Assembly (NCBI RefSeq): GCF_025725685.1
Contig: NZ_CP107008.1
Location: forward strand, 2,108,001-2,172,000
Reading direction: 5' to 3'
DNA: 64,000 nt
Origin: Halomonas sp. M4R1S46
GTDB taxonomy: Bacteria > Pseudomonadota > Gammaproteobacteria > Pseudomonadales > Halomonadaceae
The position numbers and the translations under genes are program-made. Position 1 is the stretch's first letter; the number at the start of each line of letters is the position of its first letter. Below the pieces are notes generated by a model. It ran no database searches, had not been told where the DNA came from, and saw nothing but the letters and a program-made list of their open reading frames with translations. Of the stretch, positions 43,435 to 52,324 are shown one piece after another.

Positions 43435-44501
43435 TCCGATTGGTGCTCTCCAAGCATGCTCAAAAACGATTCAACAAACGCGTCAGAACCATAGCGGTCA
43501 CCAAGCCGCTTGTATACCTGTCCAACCAAGTCTTCCCGCCCGGATAGCACTCCTACCTCATGCGCGGCGCATGCAACCTGTTCGGGATCCCATATATCGA
43601 TCAGATGAACCAGTGGTGAAGGAGGGAACACTTCCCGAAATACGGGCAGATCATTAGCGATCAACGGACAACCACATAGCAGGCTTTCCGCCGCGGCCAT
43701 TCCAAACGATTCGTCCCGCGACGTTACCAGCATGGCACCACCACTCACGGCACACCGCTTATACAAGCCGGCTAAAGTTGTGTTTTCAACGCGATCCAGC
43801 CAGCTGACGGAATCAGAGACCCCCAGCCTGAATGCCAAATCAAAGAACTCCTCGGCGCGTTTTGGCGGAGCGGTATACCCACCTACGACATGCAGCCGAA
43901 TGTTACCTAACAAATCCTTCAACATACCCGCATAGACCAGCGCCAATCGCCAGTTTTTGTGGTCATCCAGCTTCCCAACCCACACAAACTCACGTGCAGC
44001 TGGCCTCCCCCCCAATTGATTTCCTTCAACATCAGGATGGAAAACTTCTGTATTGAGGATATTAGGCACAACCTGAATATCCGCTGGTTCTCCCAAACGT
44101 TCACGCACGAGCCGGGCTGAGTAACTTGTCGGCACCATGACGCCCGCCAAATATTTGGCATCTAGATCAAGCAGATAGCTCAGCCCGGCGTCCGTGGTGG
44201 TGTGCACATCCAGATAGACGGGATTCTTGCGGAACAGCGGACCAGATGCCGCTGCCAGAAGTTCGGGAGAATCGATAACCACGACTGCATCAAACCTACC
44301 CCGACGGACAAGTTTCTGAAACGACAGCTGAGAACCAAACATAACCTGGCTCTGGTTATTCAATACCTGTCCCAATCCGTTGTCTTGGCTAAAGAAAAGA
44401 CAAGCCTCATGCCCTGTGGTTTCCAGGGCGCGCTGCCTCAGTAGCAACTGGGTGGATACACCCCCAATAATACCGTAGCGGTAGGCATAAAGAACCTTCA
44501 T
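43431..44501 (-). CDS. Glycosyltransferase, GT4 family
   Basis: The 356-residue enzyme opens VLYAYRYGIIGGVSTQLLLR and has a donor domain from about 185 (REFVWVGKLDDHKNWRLALV). The E-x7-E motif is SRDESFGMAAAESLLCGCPL, fully conserved. I chose the ATG at 44501, which overlaps the upstream stop as ATGA; the open frame before it is inside the upstream gene. The substrate is unknown. Confidence 0.9.
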   Translation of the reverse strand: MKVLYAYRYGIIGGVSTQLLLRQRALETTGHEACLFFSQDNGLGQVLNNQSQVMFGSQLSFQKLVRRGRFDAVVVIDSPELLAAASGPLFRKNPVYLDVHTTTDAGLSYLLDLDAKYLAGVMVPTSYSARLVRERLGEPADIQVVPNILNTEVFHPDVEGNQLGGRPAAREFVWVGKLDDHKNWRLALVYAGMLKDLLGNIRLHVVGGYTAPPKRAEEFFDLAFRLGVSDSVSWLDRVENTTLAGLYKRCAVSGGAMLVTSRDESFGMAAAESLLCGCPLIANDLPVFREVFPPSPLVHLIDIWDPEQVACAAHEVGVLSGREDLVGQVYKRLGDRYGSDAFVESFLSMLGEHQSE

Positions 44502-45052
44502 GATGGAACACCAACTCGACATTCGTCGGCGTGGGATGAGAGATAGCAAACCTGGGGTGACTCATCGCTGTTACCGGTTACTTCTGGCCACCAGATAATA
44601 CGCCAACCATCTAAACGAAGCCGCTGCACACGGCGGGTTACAGCTTGGTCTACGAACCTGAGAACAAGCGTGCCGGCAGGTCGACCACTATCGAGAAGCG
44701 CCATGAGAGCTGCGGGATCATCTGTACATACCGTGCGTTCCCCCTTGCAAGGGTCAGGCACATGGGTGCCGAAAATTACGGTATCCGCTAATCGTCCCAT
44801 CTGACCAACAGCGGCATTAGGAGCGGGGGCAGGCCCTCGGCCATTGCCGTTGCGCCTCGTCAAACGGATGCACATCAACAACATACGAGCCATAATGACC
44901 AATGTCCGGTGACTGGGTGGCCAAGCTTCCAGAACCCAACCGCCCACTCGGTAGCGCAGGCTGTTACGGATCGCGCCGATTTCAGCCTCCCGAGAATTAA
45001 GTTCTTCCTTCAGAACACCAATTAAGTAATATTTACAATCTCTATGGACCAC
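44498..45052 (-). CDS. Short protein with a glycosyltransferase-type N-terminus, possibly a truncated enzyme
   Basis: The 184-residue protein starts at a GTG (45052) behind AGGATTTTAGATT. It has a coiled stretch LKEELNSREAEIGAIRNS, then LRYRVGGWVLEAWPPS, similar to the N-terminal tail of the 42121 glycosyltransferase. The rest (TVIFGTHVPDPCKG and onward) could be the first part of a GT-B domain, but no donor domain follows. It overlaps the next gene by 4 bp, so the reading frame is maintained as a unit. Either a shortened glycosyltransferase or an accessory subunit is possible. Confidence 0.55.
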   Translation of the reverse strand: MVHRDCKYYLIGVLKEELNSREAEIGAIRNSLRYRVGGWVLEAWPPSHRTLVIMARMLLMCIRLTRRNGNGRGPAPAPNAAVGQMGRLADTVIFGTHVPDPCKGERTVCTDDPAALMALLDSGRPAGTLVLRFVDQAVTRRVQRLRLDGWRIIWWPEVTGNSDESPQVCYLSSHADECRVGVPS

Positions 45053-45083
45053 AATCTAAAATCCTATTTCCATGGAGAGAAAG

Positions 45084-46130
45084 TCAGTCAAAGTGGCTCA
45101 ATTTAACTGGCGTATACGCAGAAACGTCTGTGGCCAATGTTTTATTTACAACCGAATCTAAATATTTCGGGGGCAAACCATACCCGGGCCTAACACTTCT
45201 TATACTATCAGGAGTTATTATGTCGCCCGCCTTCATATCTTTTACAAAATAAAGAGACCGACGAAATTTCACATTTCCCTGCTCACTGGATTTCATACCA
45301 TAGTTTATATTTCCTAACGCCTCCCATGCGGTTTTGCTATCCCGGCACAGAGCTGCGAGGTCTACGGGTTCTAGAGAGAAGCTGTCGTCTGGGCCACCGC
45401 CGTTGCGATCAAGGGTGAAGTGTTTTTCGATGATTGATGCACCCAGCACAACACTAGCAATGGCGGTGGTATTGTCCAGGGTGTGATCGGACAAGCCGGT
45501 TACCAGTCCAAAGCGCTCGATCATGTCACTGATGGTGCGCAGATTGTAATCCTCTGCCGGTGCCGGATAACCACTCACGCAGTGAAGAATCGCCAGCTCC
45601 TTGCAGCCTGCGCCGCGGGCGGCGTCGATGGCTTCCCGAATCTCCTCGGCATTGGCCATGCCGGTGGAGATGATCATCGGTTTACCGGTCTTGGCCACGT
45701 ATTCGATCAGCGGTAGGTCAACCGCCTCGAAGGAGGCAATCTTGTAAGCCGGGGCACCGAGCCCTTCAAGAAGATCCACCGCGGTCGTATCGAACGGCGA
45801 GCTGAAGATCGTGATACCAAGCTTGCGGGCGTACTCGAAAAGTGGCTGGTGCCACTCCCAAGGCGTATGCGCCCACTCATAGAGCTCATAAAGCGTATGC
45901 CCTTTCCACAAACCTTCGGTTATTTGGAAGTCGGGAAGATCGCTATCGAGGGTAATAGTGCTTGGGCGGTAAGTCTGCAGCTTGATAGCATCTGCCCCCG
46001 CCTTCTTGGCTTCCTCGATGATCCGCATTGCTGTGTTGATGCTGCCATTGTGGTTTGCCGAAAGCTCTGCGATCACATATGGCGCGTGACTTGCGTCAAT
46101 TGTGCGGCCATCGATACTAATCGTCTTCAT
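45084..46130 (-). CDS. pseI: Pseudaminic acid synthase (NeuB family)
   Basis: The 348-residue enzyme condenses phosphoenolpyruvate with the 6-deoxy-AltdiNAc product of PseG to give pseudaminic acid. The NeuB TIM-barrel signature ELSANHNGSINTAMRIIEEA is at about 21-40. KAGADAIKLQTYRP and IFSSPFDTTAVDLLEG follow, and the C-terminal SAF antifreeze-like domain starts near 285 (FRRSLYFVKDMKAGD). Specificity for Pse over Neu or Leg rests on its pse neighbours. The ATG at 46130 overlaps the upstream formyltransferase gene by 14 bp. Confidence 0.92.
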   Translation of the reverse strand: MKTISIDGRTIDASHAPYVIAELSANHNGSINTAMRIIEEAKKAGADAIKLQTYRPSTITLDSDLPDFQITEGLWKGHTLYELYEWAHTPWEWHQPLFEYARKLGITIFSSPFDTTAVDLLEGLGAPAYKIASFEAVDLPLIEYVAKTGKPMIISTGMANAEEIREAIDAARGAGCKELAILHCVSGYPAPAEDYNLRTISDMIERFGLVTGLSDHTLDNTTAIASVVLGASIIEKHFTLDRNGGGPDDSFSLEPVDLAALCRDSKTAWEALGNINYGMKSSEQGNVKFRRSLYFVKDMKAGDIITPDSIRSVRPGYGLPPKYLDSVVNKTLATDVSAYTPVKLSHFD

Positions 46131-46776
46131 CGAAAGATACCTTTTTGATTTCAATAGCATAGGTATGGCCATGCAACTTGAAGTAGGCTGGATAGCGGTG
46201 CGGGTCCATAACGCGTATAGTATTAAACAATGTGATCAAAGCTTGAGAAGGATCTATTTTACTATCTACGGGCGAGCGCTTCGGGTAATACGTCGGCGTG
46301 ACATCCGTGGACTGCGGCACCGGCTCAGCACCACTTTCTACCAGCATCAGCGCTTCATCCATCAGGGCCAGTTCTGTTTCAAATAAACGCTCATGAATCT
46401 CATCATATAGCGCATGGTCTGGCACTGAAAAGCTACGCTTCGACCAGATGGCGCCTGTATCAACGCTATCTGCCGCTTCCAGCATGCTTACTGTGATGCT
46501 TTTCGCCCCCTCAAGTAGTGCCCAGATATGCGGGCTCCAACCACGTCCTTTTGGCAAATCGCTGGCATGTAGGACCAGAGTATGGCGGTATTTCGCTCGC
46601 GTCTTAGCGTCTATAACTTGGTTGCAAGAAACAAGAAAGAGCACATCACCACCAGGCAACTCCTGGCGATTCCGGCAAAGCACAATATCGTGTTGTTTTT
46701 GATTTTTTTCCCGCCACCGCAAAAGCCAGGCATTCACGGGATGATCAGAGCTTGTGCAAAGGAGCGTAATCCTCAT
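46117..46776 (-). CDS. Formyltransferase-family protein in the pse cluster (candidate PseH replacement)
   Basis: The 219-residue protein has a formyltransferase core: HTLVLHASDLPKGRGWSPH (about 66-84) and VSMLEAADSVDTGAIW (about 95-110). The catalytic His and Asp of the Asn-x-His...Asp set are present, while the Asn position is Val, as I recall for other pse/leg-cluster homologues. It has no tRNA-binding C-domain, so it is not methionyl-tRNA formyltransferase. It lies exactly where pseH (N-acetyltransferase) would be needed, between pseG and pseI. It would use 10-formyl-THF to formylate the 4-amino group that becomes N7 of pseudaminic acid. Confidence 0.78.
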   Translation of the reverse strand: MRITLLCTSSDHPVNAWLLRWREKNQKQHDIVLCRNRQELPGGDVLFLVSCNQVIDAKTRAKYRHTLVLHASDLPKGRGWSPHIWALLEGAKSITVSMLEAADSVDTGAIWSKRSFSVPDHALYDEIHERLFETELALMDEALMLVESGAEPVPQSTDVTPTYYPKRSPVDSKIDPSQALITLFNTIRVMDPHRYPAYFKLHGHTYAIEIKKVSFDEDD

Positions 46777-46779
46777 CTT

Positions 46780-47919
46780 TTACCCTTCCATCATCTCATC
46801 AACCAGCATTACCACCCCTGTCCCGCTAGTCACATCGGCCGCACTGCTTGCCATCCCTTGCAGGCGCGAGGGGTGTAACAACACTTCCGACACGCATTCT
46901 TTCAGCTGGCTTATCCAAGCATGTGCACTGATATCACCTAGATATAACGCAGCATGAGTATCATGCAGGCTCTCGGCAATGGTCCGTTGGTTTTCCGCCA
47001 GCACCAGCATTAGCGTGGGCAAGCCCAGACAGCAGCGCTCCCAGGAGGTGCTACCGGCTGCCCCGATAGCGAGGTCCGCCTCGGCCATACGACGGGCCAT
47101 ATCCGGAACGTTGACCACCACATCGGTTCGCCATGGCAGTTCGGCGGTCTTGGCTTTAACTTCGTCCAGCCACGGAGCCGTGGCTCCCATGACAACAGTG
47201 ATTTCGCAGTCATCCGGAAGATCGCAAGCCCTCAGAGCTTCCAGCACCTTGCCGGTGGCATTGTCTTTGTCGACGCCTCCCAGGCTGATCAGCAAGCGTT
47301 TAAGCTGGGGATGATGACGCCGACGGGTCAGGCTATACTCACGCCGTTGGGCGAACTCGGGTCGCAGCAGGGCGAATCGAGGGCCGACCAGTATCCGGCA
47401 CTCTACCGACACTAGGTGAGCGTAGTCCTCGTCACTGTGCCCCAGGTTCTGATCAAGCAGCAGATCTGCGCGATGGGGCCGGTCAGCCAGGTCATCGATC
47501 ACCAGCAGACGCGTTCGCGGAGTCAGCACAGCCTCCTCCCATCTCGCATCCAGCGCATAGTGGTCCACTACCAGCCAGTCCGGCTGCAGCTGGTCCAGCA
47601 ATGCCCAGCAGGTTGCCACATCGTCCTGCCAAGTGGCACCAAGCCAGTGAGCATGCACAGGCAGAGTCTCACCGTTCGCGGCCCCGGTACTATCCTGGTC
47701 GAGCGCCGGCAGCCGGTGTGCTGTAAAACCGCGCTCTTCGATCATGTCGACCAGGTGGCCTGAGTGCTCACGGCACAGAAAGTGACACTCGACTCCTTGC
47801 TCCTTCAGCGCCTCGGCCAGGGTCAGGCAGCGCATGACGTGGCCAGCTCCGATCTGCAGGGAGGCGTCGGTGCGAAAGACGACCATCCTGACCTTGTCTG
47901 CATGCGCCACTTGGATCAT
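46780..47919 (-). CDS. pseG: UDP-2,4-diacetamido-2,4,6-trideoxy-beta-L-altropyranose hydrolase
   Basis: The 379-residue GT-B-fold hydrolase removes UDP from the diacylated altrose nucleotide. VFRTDASLQIGAGHVMRCL gives the glycine loop with the catalytic His region. VDHYALDARWEE and the C-terminal AIGAAGSTSWERCCLGLP (UDP binding) are conserved. The start ATG at 47919 overlaps the pseF stop as ATGA. A start 11 codons further in, at MVVFRTD, is possible and would fit the family better at its N-terminus. Confidence 0.92.
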   Translation of the reverse strand: MIQVAHADKVRMVVFRTDASLQIGAGHVMRCLTLAEALKEQGVECHFLCREHSGHLVDMIEERGFTAHRLPALDQDSTGAANGETLPVHAHWLGATWQDDVATCWALLDQLQPDWLVVDHYALDARWEEAVLTPRTRLLVIDDLADRPHRADLLLDQNLGHSDEDYAHLVSVECRILVGPRFALLRPEFAQRREYSLTRRRHHPQLKRLLISLGGVDKDNATGKVLEALRACDLPDDCEITVVMGATAPWLDEVKAKTAELPWRTDVVVNVPDMARRMAEADLAIGAAGSTSWERCCLGLPTLMLVLAENQRTIAESLHDTHAALYLGDISAHAWISQLKECVSEVLLHPSRLQGMASSAADVTSGTGVVMLVDEMMEG

Positions 47920-48644
47920 GCCTGTGCCCTTTGCCGCCCCGCTTGCCAGGCATTGAATAGCCACTCGGCCCGCTGCCAGTCTTCCAGTGTATCAATATCC
48001 TGAACGCGATGGCGCGGCAAGATCACCGGCACGGCCCGTTCGGTAAAGATGGGGATGCCGGCACACCACGCCTCGGCAAGGCCCCAGTAGAACTGGCCGG
48101 CGTCATGCCAGGCTTCTTCCAAGTCCTGGGAGCGGGTGGTGAAATGCTCAGGCTGGAACATCGCCACGCGCCCTTCGGCGGTGAGGCGTAGGGCCCGTTG
48201 GATGGGGAAACCGTAGCTTGTCACCGAAAAGGCGTAGTAGATATCATTACTTCGCAATGCCGAAAGGCCGACTCTGATATCTTCGGGCTGCACGAAGGGA
48301 GCCGTGGCGTAGAGGCAGCATACCGCCTGCGGAGTAGCACCATGCTCACGCAACCAGCGAATGGCCTGAGCGATGACGGGAATGGTGCCAGTGTGATCAT
48401 CGGCCAGCTCAGCCGGGCGGCGAAACGGCGCCTCGGCGCCATGGGCCTCGGCTACGGCGGCGATCTCGTCGTCGTCGGTGGAGACAATCACTCGGTCGAA
48501 ACAACCGCTGGCCAGCGCGGCCTCTATCGACCAGGCAATAATTGGTTTGCCGGCGAACTCGCGGATATTCTTGCGCGGAATGCGCTTGCTGCCACCACGG
48601 GCAGGAATCACGGCGAAGCAGCCAGTAGCAATGGTAGCACTCAT
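47916..48644 (-). CDS. pseF: Pseudaminic acid cytidylyltransferase (CMP-Pse synthesis)
   Basis: The 242-residue enzyme activates pseudaminic acid with CTP. The N-terminal VIPARGGSKRIPRKNIREF (about 12-30) is the nucleotide-binding signature of CMP-sugar synthetases. VSTDDDEIAAVA and CLYATAPFVQPEDI follow in order. Length and order of motifs match PseF. It overlaps pseC and pseG by 4 bp on each side. Confidence 0.94.
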   Translation of the reverse strand: MSATIATGCFAVIPARGGSKRIPRKNIREFAGKPIIAWSIEAALASGCFDRVIVSTDDDEIAAVAEAHGAEAPFRRPAELADDHTGTIPVIAQAIRWLREHGATPQAVCCLYATAPFVQPEDIRVGLSALRSNDIYYAFSVTSYGFPIQRALRLTAEGRVAMFQPEHFTTRSQDLEEAWHDAGQFYWGLAEAWCAGIPIFTERAVPVILPRHRVQDIDTLEDWQRAEWLFNAWQAGRQRAQA

Positions 48645-49804
48645 GACAGCTCCAGTGCCGCCTTCAGGGCGGCTACCACTTGGTCCTGTTGATCCTCGCT
48701 CATCGTGGGATAGAGCGGCAAGCTGATGGCCTCGGCGTAGTAACGTTCAGCTTCAGGGAAGTCCCCCGGTTGGAAGCCTAACTGCTTGTAGTAAGGCTGG
48801 GTATGCACGGGAATATAGTGCAGGTTGACGCCGATGCCATACGCGCGCAAGGCTTCAAACACTTGGCAATGACTGAGGGAAATCGCATCAAGCGTGAGAC
48901 GAATCACATAGAGGTGGCGCCCGGAATAGCTGTTCGAATGCTGCCAAGGCGTGGTCACAGGAAACTCGGCAAGCAGGACATCGTAGCGCTCGGCCAAGGC
49001 GTTCCGACGGGACACATAGTCGTCCAAACGCTCGAGCTGGGAGACGCCCAGTGCGGCTTGCAGCTCGGTCATTCTGTAGTTGAAGCCGAGCTCGATCTGC
49101 TGATAGTACCAGGGTCCGTCGGCTTCATGGGTCATCAACTCTGGATCGCGGGTGACGCCGTGGCTACGCAGCAGGTTCATGCGGCTGGCCAAGGCACCGT
49201 CATTGGTCAACACCATGCCGCCCTCGGCGGTGGTGATGATCTTCACCGGATGAAAGCTGAATACGGTGATATCGCTGTAGTGGCCACTGCCGATGTAATT
49301 GCCTCGGTACTTTCCACCGATTGCATGAGAGGCATCTTCGATGATACGAAAGCCATACCGCTGTGACAGGGCATGAATCACCGCCATGTCGCAGGGCTGG
49401 CCGCACAGGTGGACCGCCACGACCACCTTGGGCAACCGCCCTTCTTGCTCGGCCTGCTCCAGCTTGGCTTCAAGTGCCTTGGGGCAGAGGTTATAGGTGC
49501 GCGGGTCGATATCAACGAAGTCCACGCTCGCGCCACAATAGAGGCCGCAGTTGGCCGAAGCGACGAAGGTGATGGGCGTTGTCCATAGCCAGTCGCACTC
49601 GCCCAGGCCCAGCGCCAGGCAGGCAATATGCAGCGCCGAGGTGGCGCTGTTGGCCGCCAGTGCGTGACGGGCGCCAACCTTGTCGGCCACGGCCTGCTCG
49701 AAGCGCGGCACCATCGGCCCTTGGGTGAGGAAGTCCGAGTGCAGCACCTCCAGCACTGCATCGATATCTGCCAGCTGGATATCCTGACGACCGTAAGGAA
49801 TCAT
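48641..49804 (-). CDS. pseC: UDP-4-amino-4,6-dideoxy-N-acetyl-beta-L-altrosamine transaminase
   Basis: The 387-residue PLP enzyme aminates the 4-keto intermediate made by PseB. The PLP Lys lies in FSFHPVKIITTAEGG (about 180-194), and the family opening PYGRQDIQLADIDAV and the EDASHAIGGKYRG segment are intact. The ATG at 49804 overlaps the pseB stop as TGATG; an upstream GTG in the same frame lies within pseB and is less likely. Confidence 0.95.
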   Translation of the reverse strand: MIPYGRQDIQLADIDAVLEVLHSDFLTQGPMVPRFEQAVADKVGARHALAANSATSALHIACLALGLGECDWLWTTPITFVASANCGLYCGASVDFVDIDPRTYNLCPKALEAKLEQAEQEGRLPKVVVAVHLCGQPCDMAVIHALSQRYGFRIIEDASHAIGGKYRGNYIGSGHYSDITVFSFHPVKIITTAEGGMVLTNDGALASRMNLLRSHGVTRDPELMTHEADGPWYYQQIELGFNYRMTELQAALGVSQLERLDDYVSRRNALAERYDVLLAEFPVTTPWQHSNSYSGRHLYVIRLTLDAISLSHCQVFEALRAYGIGVNLHYIPVHTQPYYKQLGFQPGDFPEAERYYAEAISLPLYPTMSEDQQDQVVAALKAALELS

Positions 49805-50814
49805 CAAATGGCTCCAATCTTTTCCCAGTTGGCATCGATCCACGACTTGAGCTCGTCGTCACTCATCCACTCAGCGTTGTTATCGCTGGCGTAGACGAAG
49901 CCCTCCGGCACCTTCTTGCCCTCCTTGATGCGGTTGGCGTCTTGATCCCAGCTGTTAATTGCCGGCAGGATCTTAAAGTGCTCAAGATACTCGTAGGTGT
50001 AGTAGGCATCCTCTGCGCCGATCATCTGTTCGTGCAGCTTCTCACCAGGCCGAATGCCGACTACCTCCTGCTTCGCCGCCGGGGCGACGACCCGTGCCAA
50101 TTCGGTGACCTTCATGGAAGGGATCTTCTTGACATAAATCTCGCCGCCTTCCATGTCCTCGAAGGCGTGCCACACCAGTTCTACGCCCTGCTCCAGCGAG
50201 ATCATGAAGCGGGTCATACGCTCGTCGGTTATCGGCAGCACGCCCTTGTCCTTGATCGACATGAAGAATGGAATCACCGAACCCCGCGAGCCCATGACGT
50301 TACCGTAACGCACCACAGCGAAGCGGGTATTGTGGCCGCCAGCGTAGGAGTTACCGGCCACGAACAGCTTGTCGGAGGTCAGCTTGGTCGCGCCATACAG
50401 ATTGATCGGGCTGCTGGCCTTGTCGGTAGAAAGCGCCACCACCTTCTTCACCCCCTTATCGATACAGGCATCGATCAAGTTCATGGCGCCAATCACATTG
50501 GTCTTGACGCACTCGAAGGGGTTATACTCCGCGGTGGGCACAATTTTAGTGGCCGCTGCATGTACCACGTAGTCTACGCCATCCAGAGCTCGATAAACCC
50601 GATCACGGTCACGCACATCACCTATAAAGAAGCGCACGCGTGGATCGCCTTCAAATTTCTTAGCCATCTCCCATTGCTTCATCTCATCACGGGAGAAAAT
50701 GATTACACGCTTGGGGTTATAGCGTTCAAGCAGCATTGGAATGAAGGTATGACCGAAGGAGCCTGTGCCGCCCGTAACAAGTACAGAAGATTTTGAGTTA
50801 ATAGTGTTAATCAT
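49804..50814 (-). CDS. pseB: UDP-N-acetylglucosamine 4,6-dehydratase (inverting)
   Basis: The 336-residue soluble SDR converts UDP-GlcNAc to the 4-keto-6-deoxy-AltNAc form, the first step of pseudaminic acid synthesis. NAD motif VTGGTGSFGHTF, catalytic STDKASSPINLYGATKL with the Tyr and Lys retained, and RYGNVMGSRGSVIPFF are all present. The gene is GC-rich like the other pse genes, whereas the next gene upstream is strongly AT-rich and overlaps it by 8 bp. Confidence 0.95.
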   Translation of the reverse strand: MINTINSKSSVLVTGGTGSFGHTFIPMLLERYNPKRVIIFSRDEMKQWEMAKKFEGDPRVRFFIGDVRDRDRVYRALDGVDYVVHAAATKIVPTAEYNPFECVKTNVIGAMNLIDACIDKGVKKVVALSTDKASSPINLYGATKLTSDKLFVAGNSYAGGHNTRFAVVRYGNVMGSRGSVIPFFMSIKDKGVLPITDERMTRFMISLEQGVELVWHAFEDMEGGEIYVKKIPSMKVTELARVVAPAAKQEVVGIRPGEKLHEQMIGAEDAYYTYEYLEHFKILPAINSWDQDANRIKEGKKVPEGFVYASDNNAEWMSDDELKSWIDANWEKIGAI

Positions 50815-52270
50815 TAATCACCCTTGTCATCATATCACTAACGATATCTAGCATATCATCAGGATTTATCGAATAGTTATAAAAGCCACTATTTTTTTCA
50901 ATAGCTTTATTACCATACTTAGCCAAATCTCTTTTATTGACATTTAACAACCCTTCGTTTATCAAATTGACAGGAAAAAGTAATGAGTTATCCTCCCAGT
51001 AATTCAATTTGTTTTCTTTTAAAGAGCGCTCATTACCATGAAGAACTCCAGGCACCCTAGCTATATTGGAGATCCAATTAGATGGAGTACCTGCCAGTGT
51101 CACATAAAAGCTTGACATGCTTGCATATGCAATTTTCTTTAGGGCTGAACAATTAATAAGCGAAGTATAACAACACTCATGCAAATTACATTTATCTACA
51201 ACATAATCAAGAATTTCTAGATGAGCTTGTATGTGCTCAATTGCATCTTCGCTTTCAAAACATGACTGCCCAGTATAGCCATCAAATACTAAATATGCAT
51301 TTTTATATTTCTTTAAAATGAAATCCACTAGAATAGAGAGCCCTTCCTTTTCTTCCAGCCAAGATCTTCTTTCTCCGCCAGTAATACCTAGCCAAAAAAC
51401 TTTCCTACCTTTGAGAGGTGATACTGATGATAGATAGTTTCTCCGAGCACAGTTGATCAACCAAGGTCGATAACTACCATGATCACTAGTGGGCATTAAT
51501 CTGTGATGATTCCTGATAAGAACATAATCACCGTTCAGCCTATCAACTTCTCTATTGAGATCAAGAACACCTATACTTCCAGGAATCATGTCCGGTTCAA
51601 AATAGCTAGCTACAGATGAAAAACCAGCTTGAATCTTTTCCCCCAACTTTATTCTTAGCGAATAATAACCACTCAGCTCATCAAAGAACACATGAGCAGG
51701 TCTTGAATCCTTAATACAAACCAATAACTTTTTTTCTACATTGTTTTTTTCAGAATATTCTGGCGGACTTTTAAGCATCCTATGCAGAAGTAACCGAGAC
51801 GAACTTAGAACATCAAATCTCAAAGAGTTTATCTTGAATACAGAATACGTATCAAGATCAATTATAACATCAATAGGGGACACAAAACTACCAAATGCAT
51901 ATAGCCTCCCATTCACAAACAAAAGATTATATGGCGTGTTCGGGTAATAACTCCTTACCATACTTATCTTATGCTTATCATATTGCTGATTTAATAATAT
52001 AGATGCCTTATCCTCATCAGATAGTTCGAGAAAAGTAATAACCTCTTTCAGATGAGACGGAACCCCATCTAATCGCCCCCCCGGAACATAATCAATGGGC
52101 TTTATTTCAATTTCATCAATTAAGGAATGAATAGCATCACTAGAAACGTCCGAGCATTCATGATTTTTTAATCCATAAATCTTTATAATATATTCTTTTA
52201 TGCTTAAAAATAACAAATGTTTTTTTAATTTATTAACTCTGTAAAAACTTGATTTAAGAAAATAAAGCAT
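50807..52270 (-). CDS. AT-rich gene of unknown function, possibly a glycosyltransferase
   Basis: The 487-residue protein is unassigned. The C-terminal half has GRKVFWLGITGGERRSWLEE and YKNAYLVFDGYTGQ, then ASMSSFYVTLAGTPSNWISN. This could be a GT-B-like nucleotide-sugar domain, but I see no definite motif. No signal peptide or membrane helices are visible. Codon use is very unlike its neighbours: A/T-ending codons dominate, and the DNA looks well below 40% G+C against about 55-65% on both sides. It overlaps pseB by 8 bp. It is likely a recent import (inference). Confidence 0.7.
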   Translation of the reverse strand: MLYFLKSSFYRVNKLKKHLLFLSIKEYIIKIYGLKNHECSDVSSDAIHSLIDEIEIKPIDYVPGGRLDGVPSHLKEVITFLELSDEDKASILLNQQYDKHKISMVRSYYPNTPYNLLFVNGRLYAFGSFVSPIDVIIDLDTYSVFKINSLRFDVLSSSRLLLHRMLKSPPEYSEKNNVEKKLLVCIKDSRPAHVFFDELSGYYSLRIKLGEKIQAGFSSVASYFEPDMIPGSIGVLDLNREVDRLNGDYVLIRNHHRLMPTSDHGSYRPWLINCARRNYLSSVSPLKGRKVFWLGITGGERRSWLEEKEGLSILVDFILKKYKNAYLVFDGYTGQSCFESEDAIEHIQAHLEILDYVVDKCNLHECCYTSLINCSALKKIAYASMSSFYVTLAGTPSNWISNIARVPGVLHGNERSLKENKLNYWEDNSLLFPVNLINEGLLNVNKRDLAKYGNKAIEKNSGFYNYSINPDDMLDIVSDMMTRVIND

Positions 52271-52324
52271 ACCCTTCTCCCAGTAAAACTGCCATAATAA
52301 ATCGCACAGATAAAAAATAAGTAT

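Noticed and set aside
44498..46130. Complete insertion sequence or mobile element explaining the AT-rich gap before pseI
   Set aside because: No transposase, inverted terminal repeats or target-site duplication is visible there.
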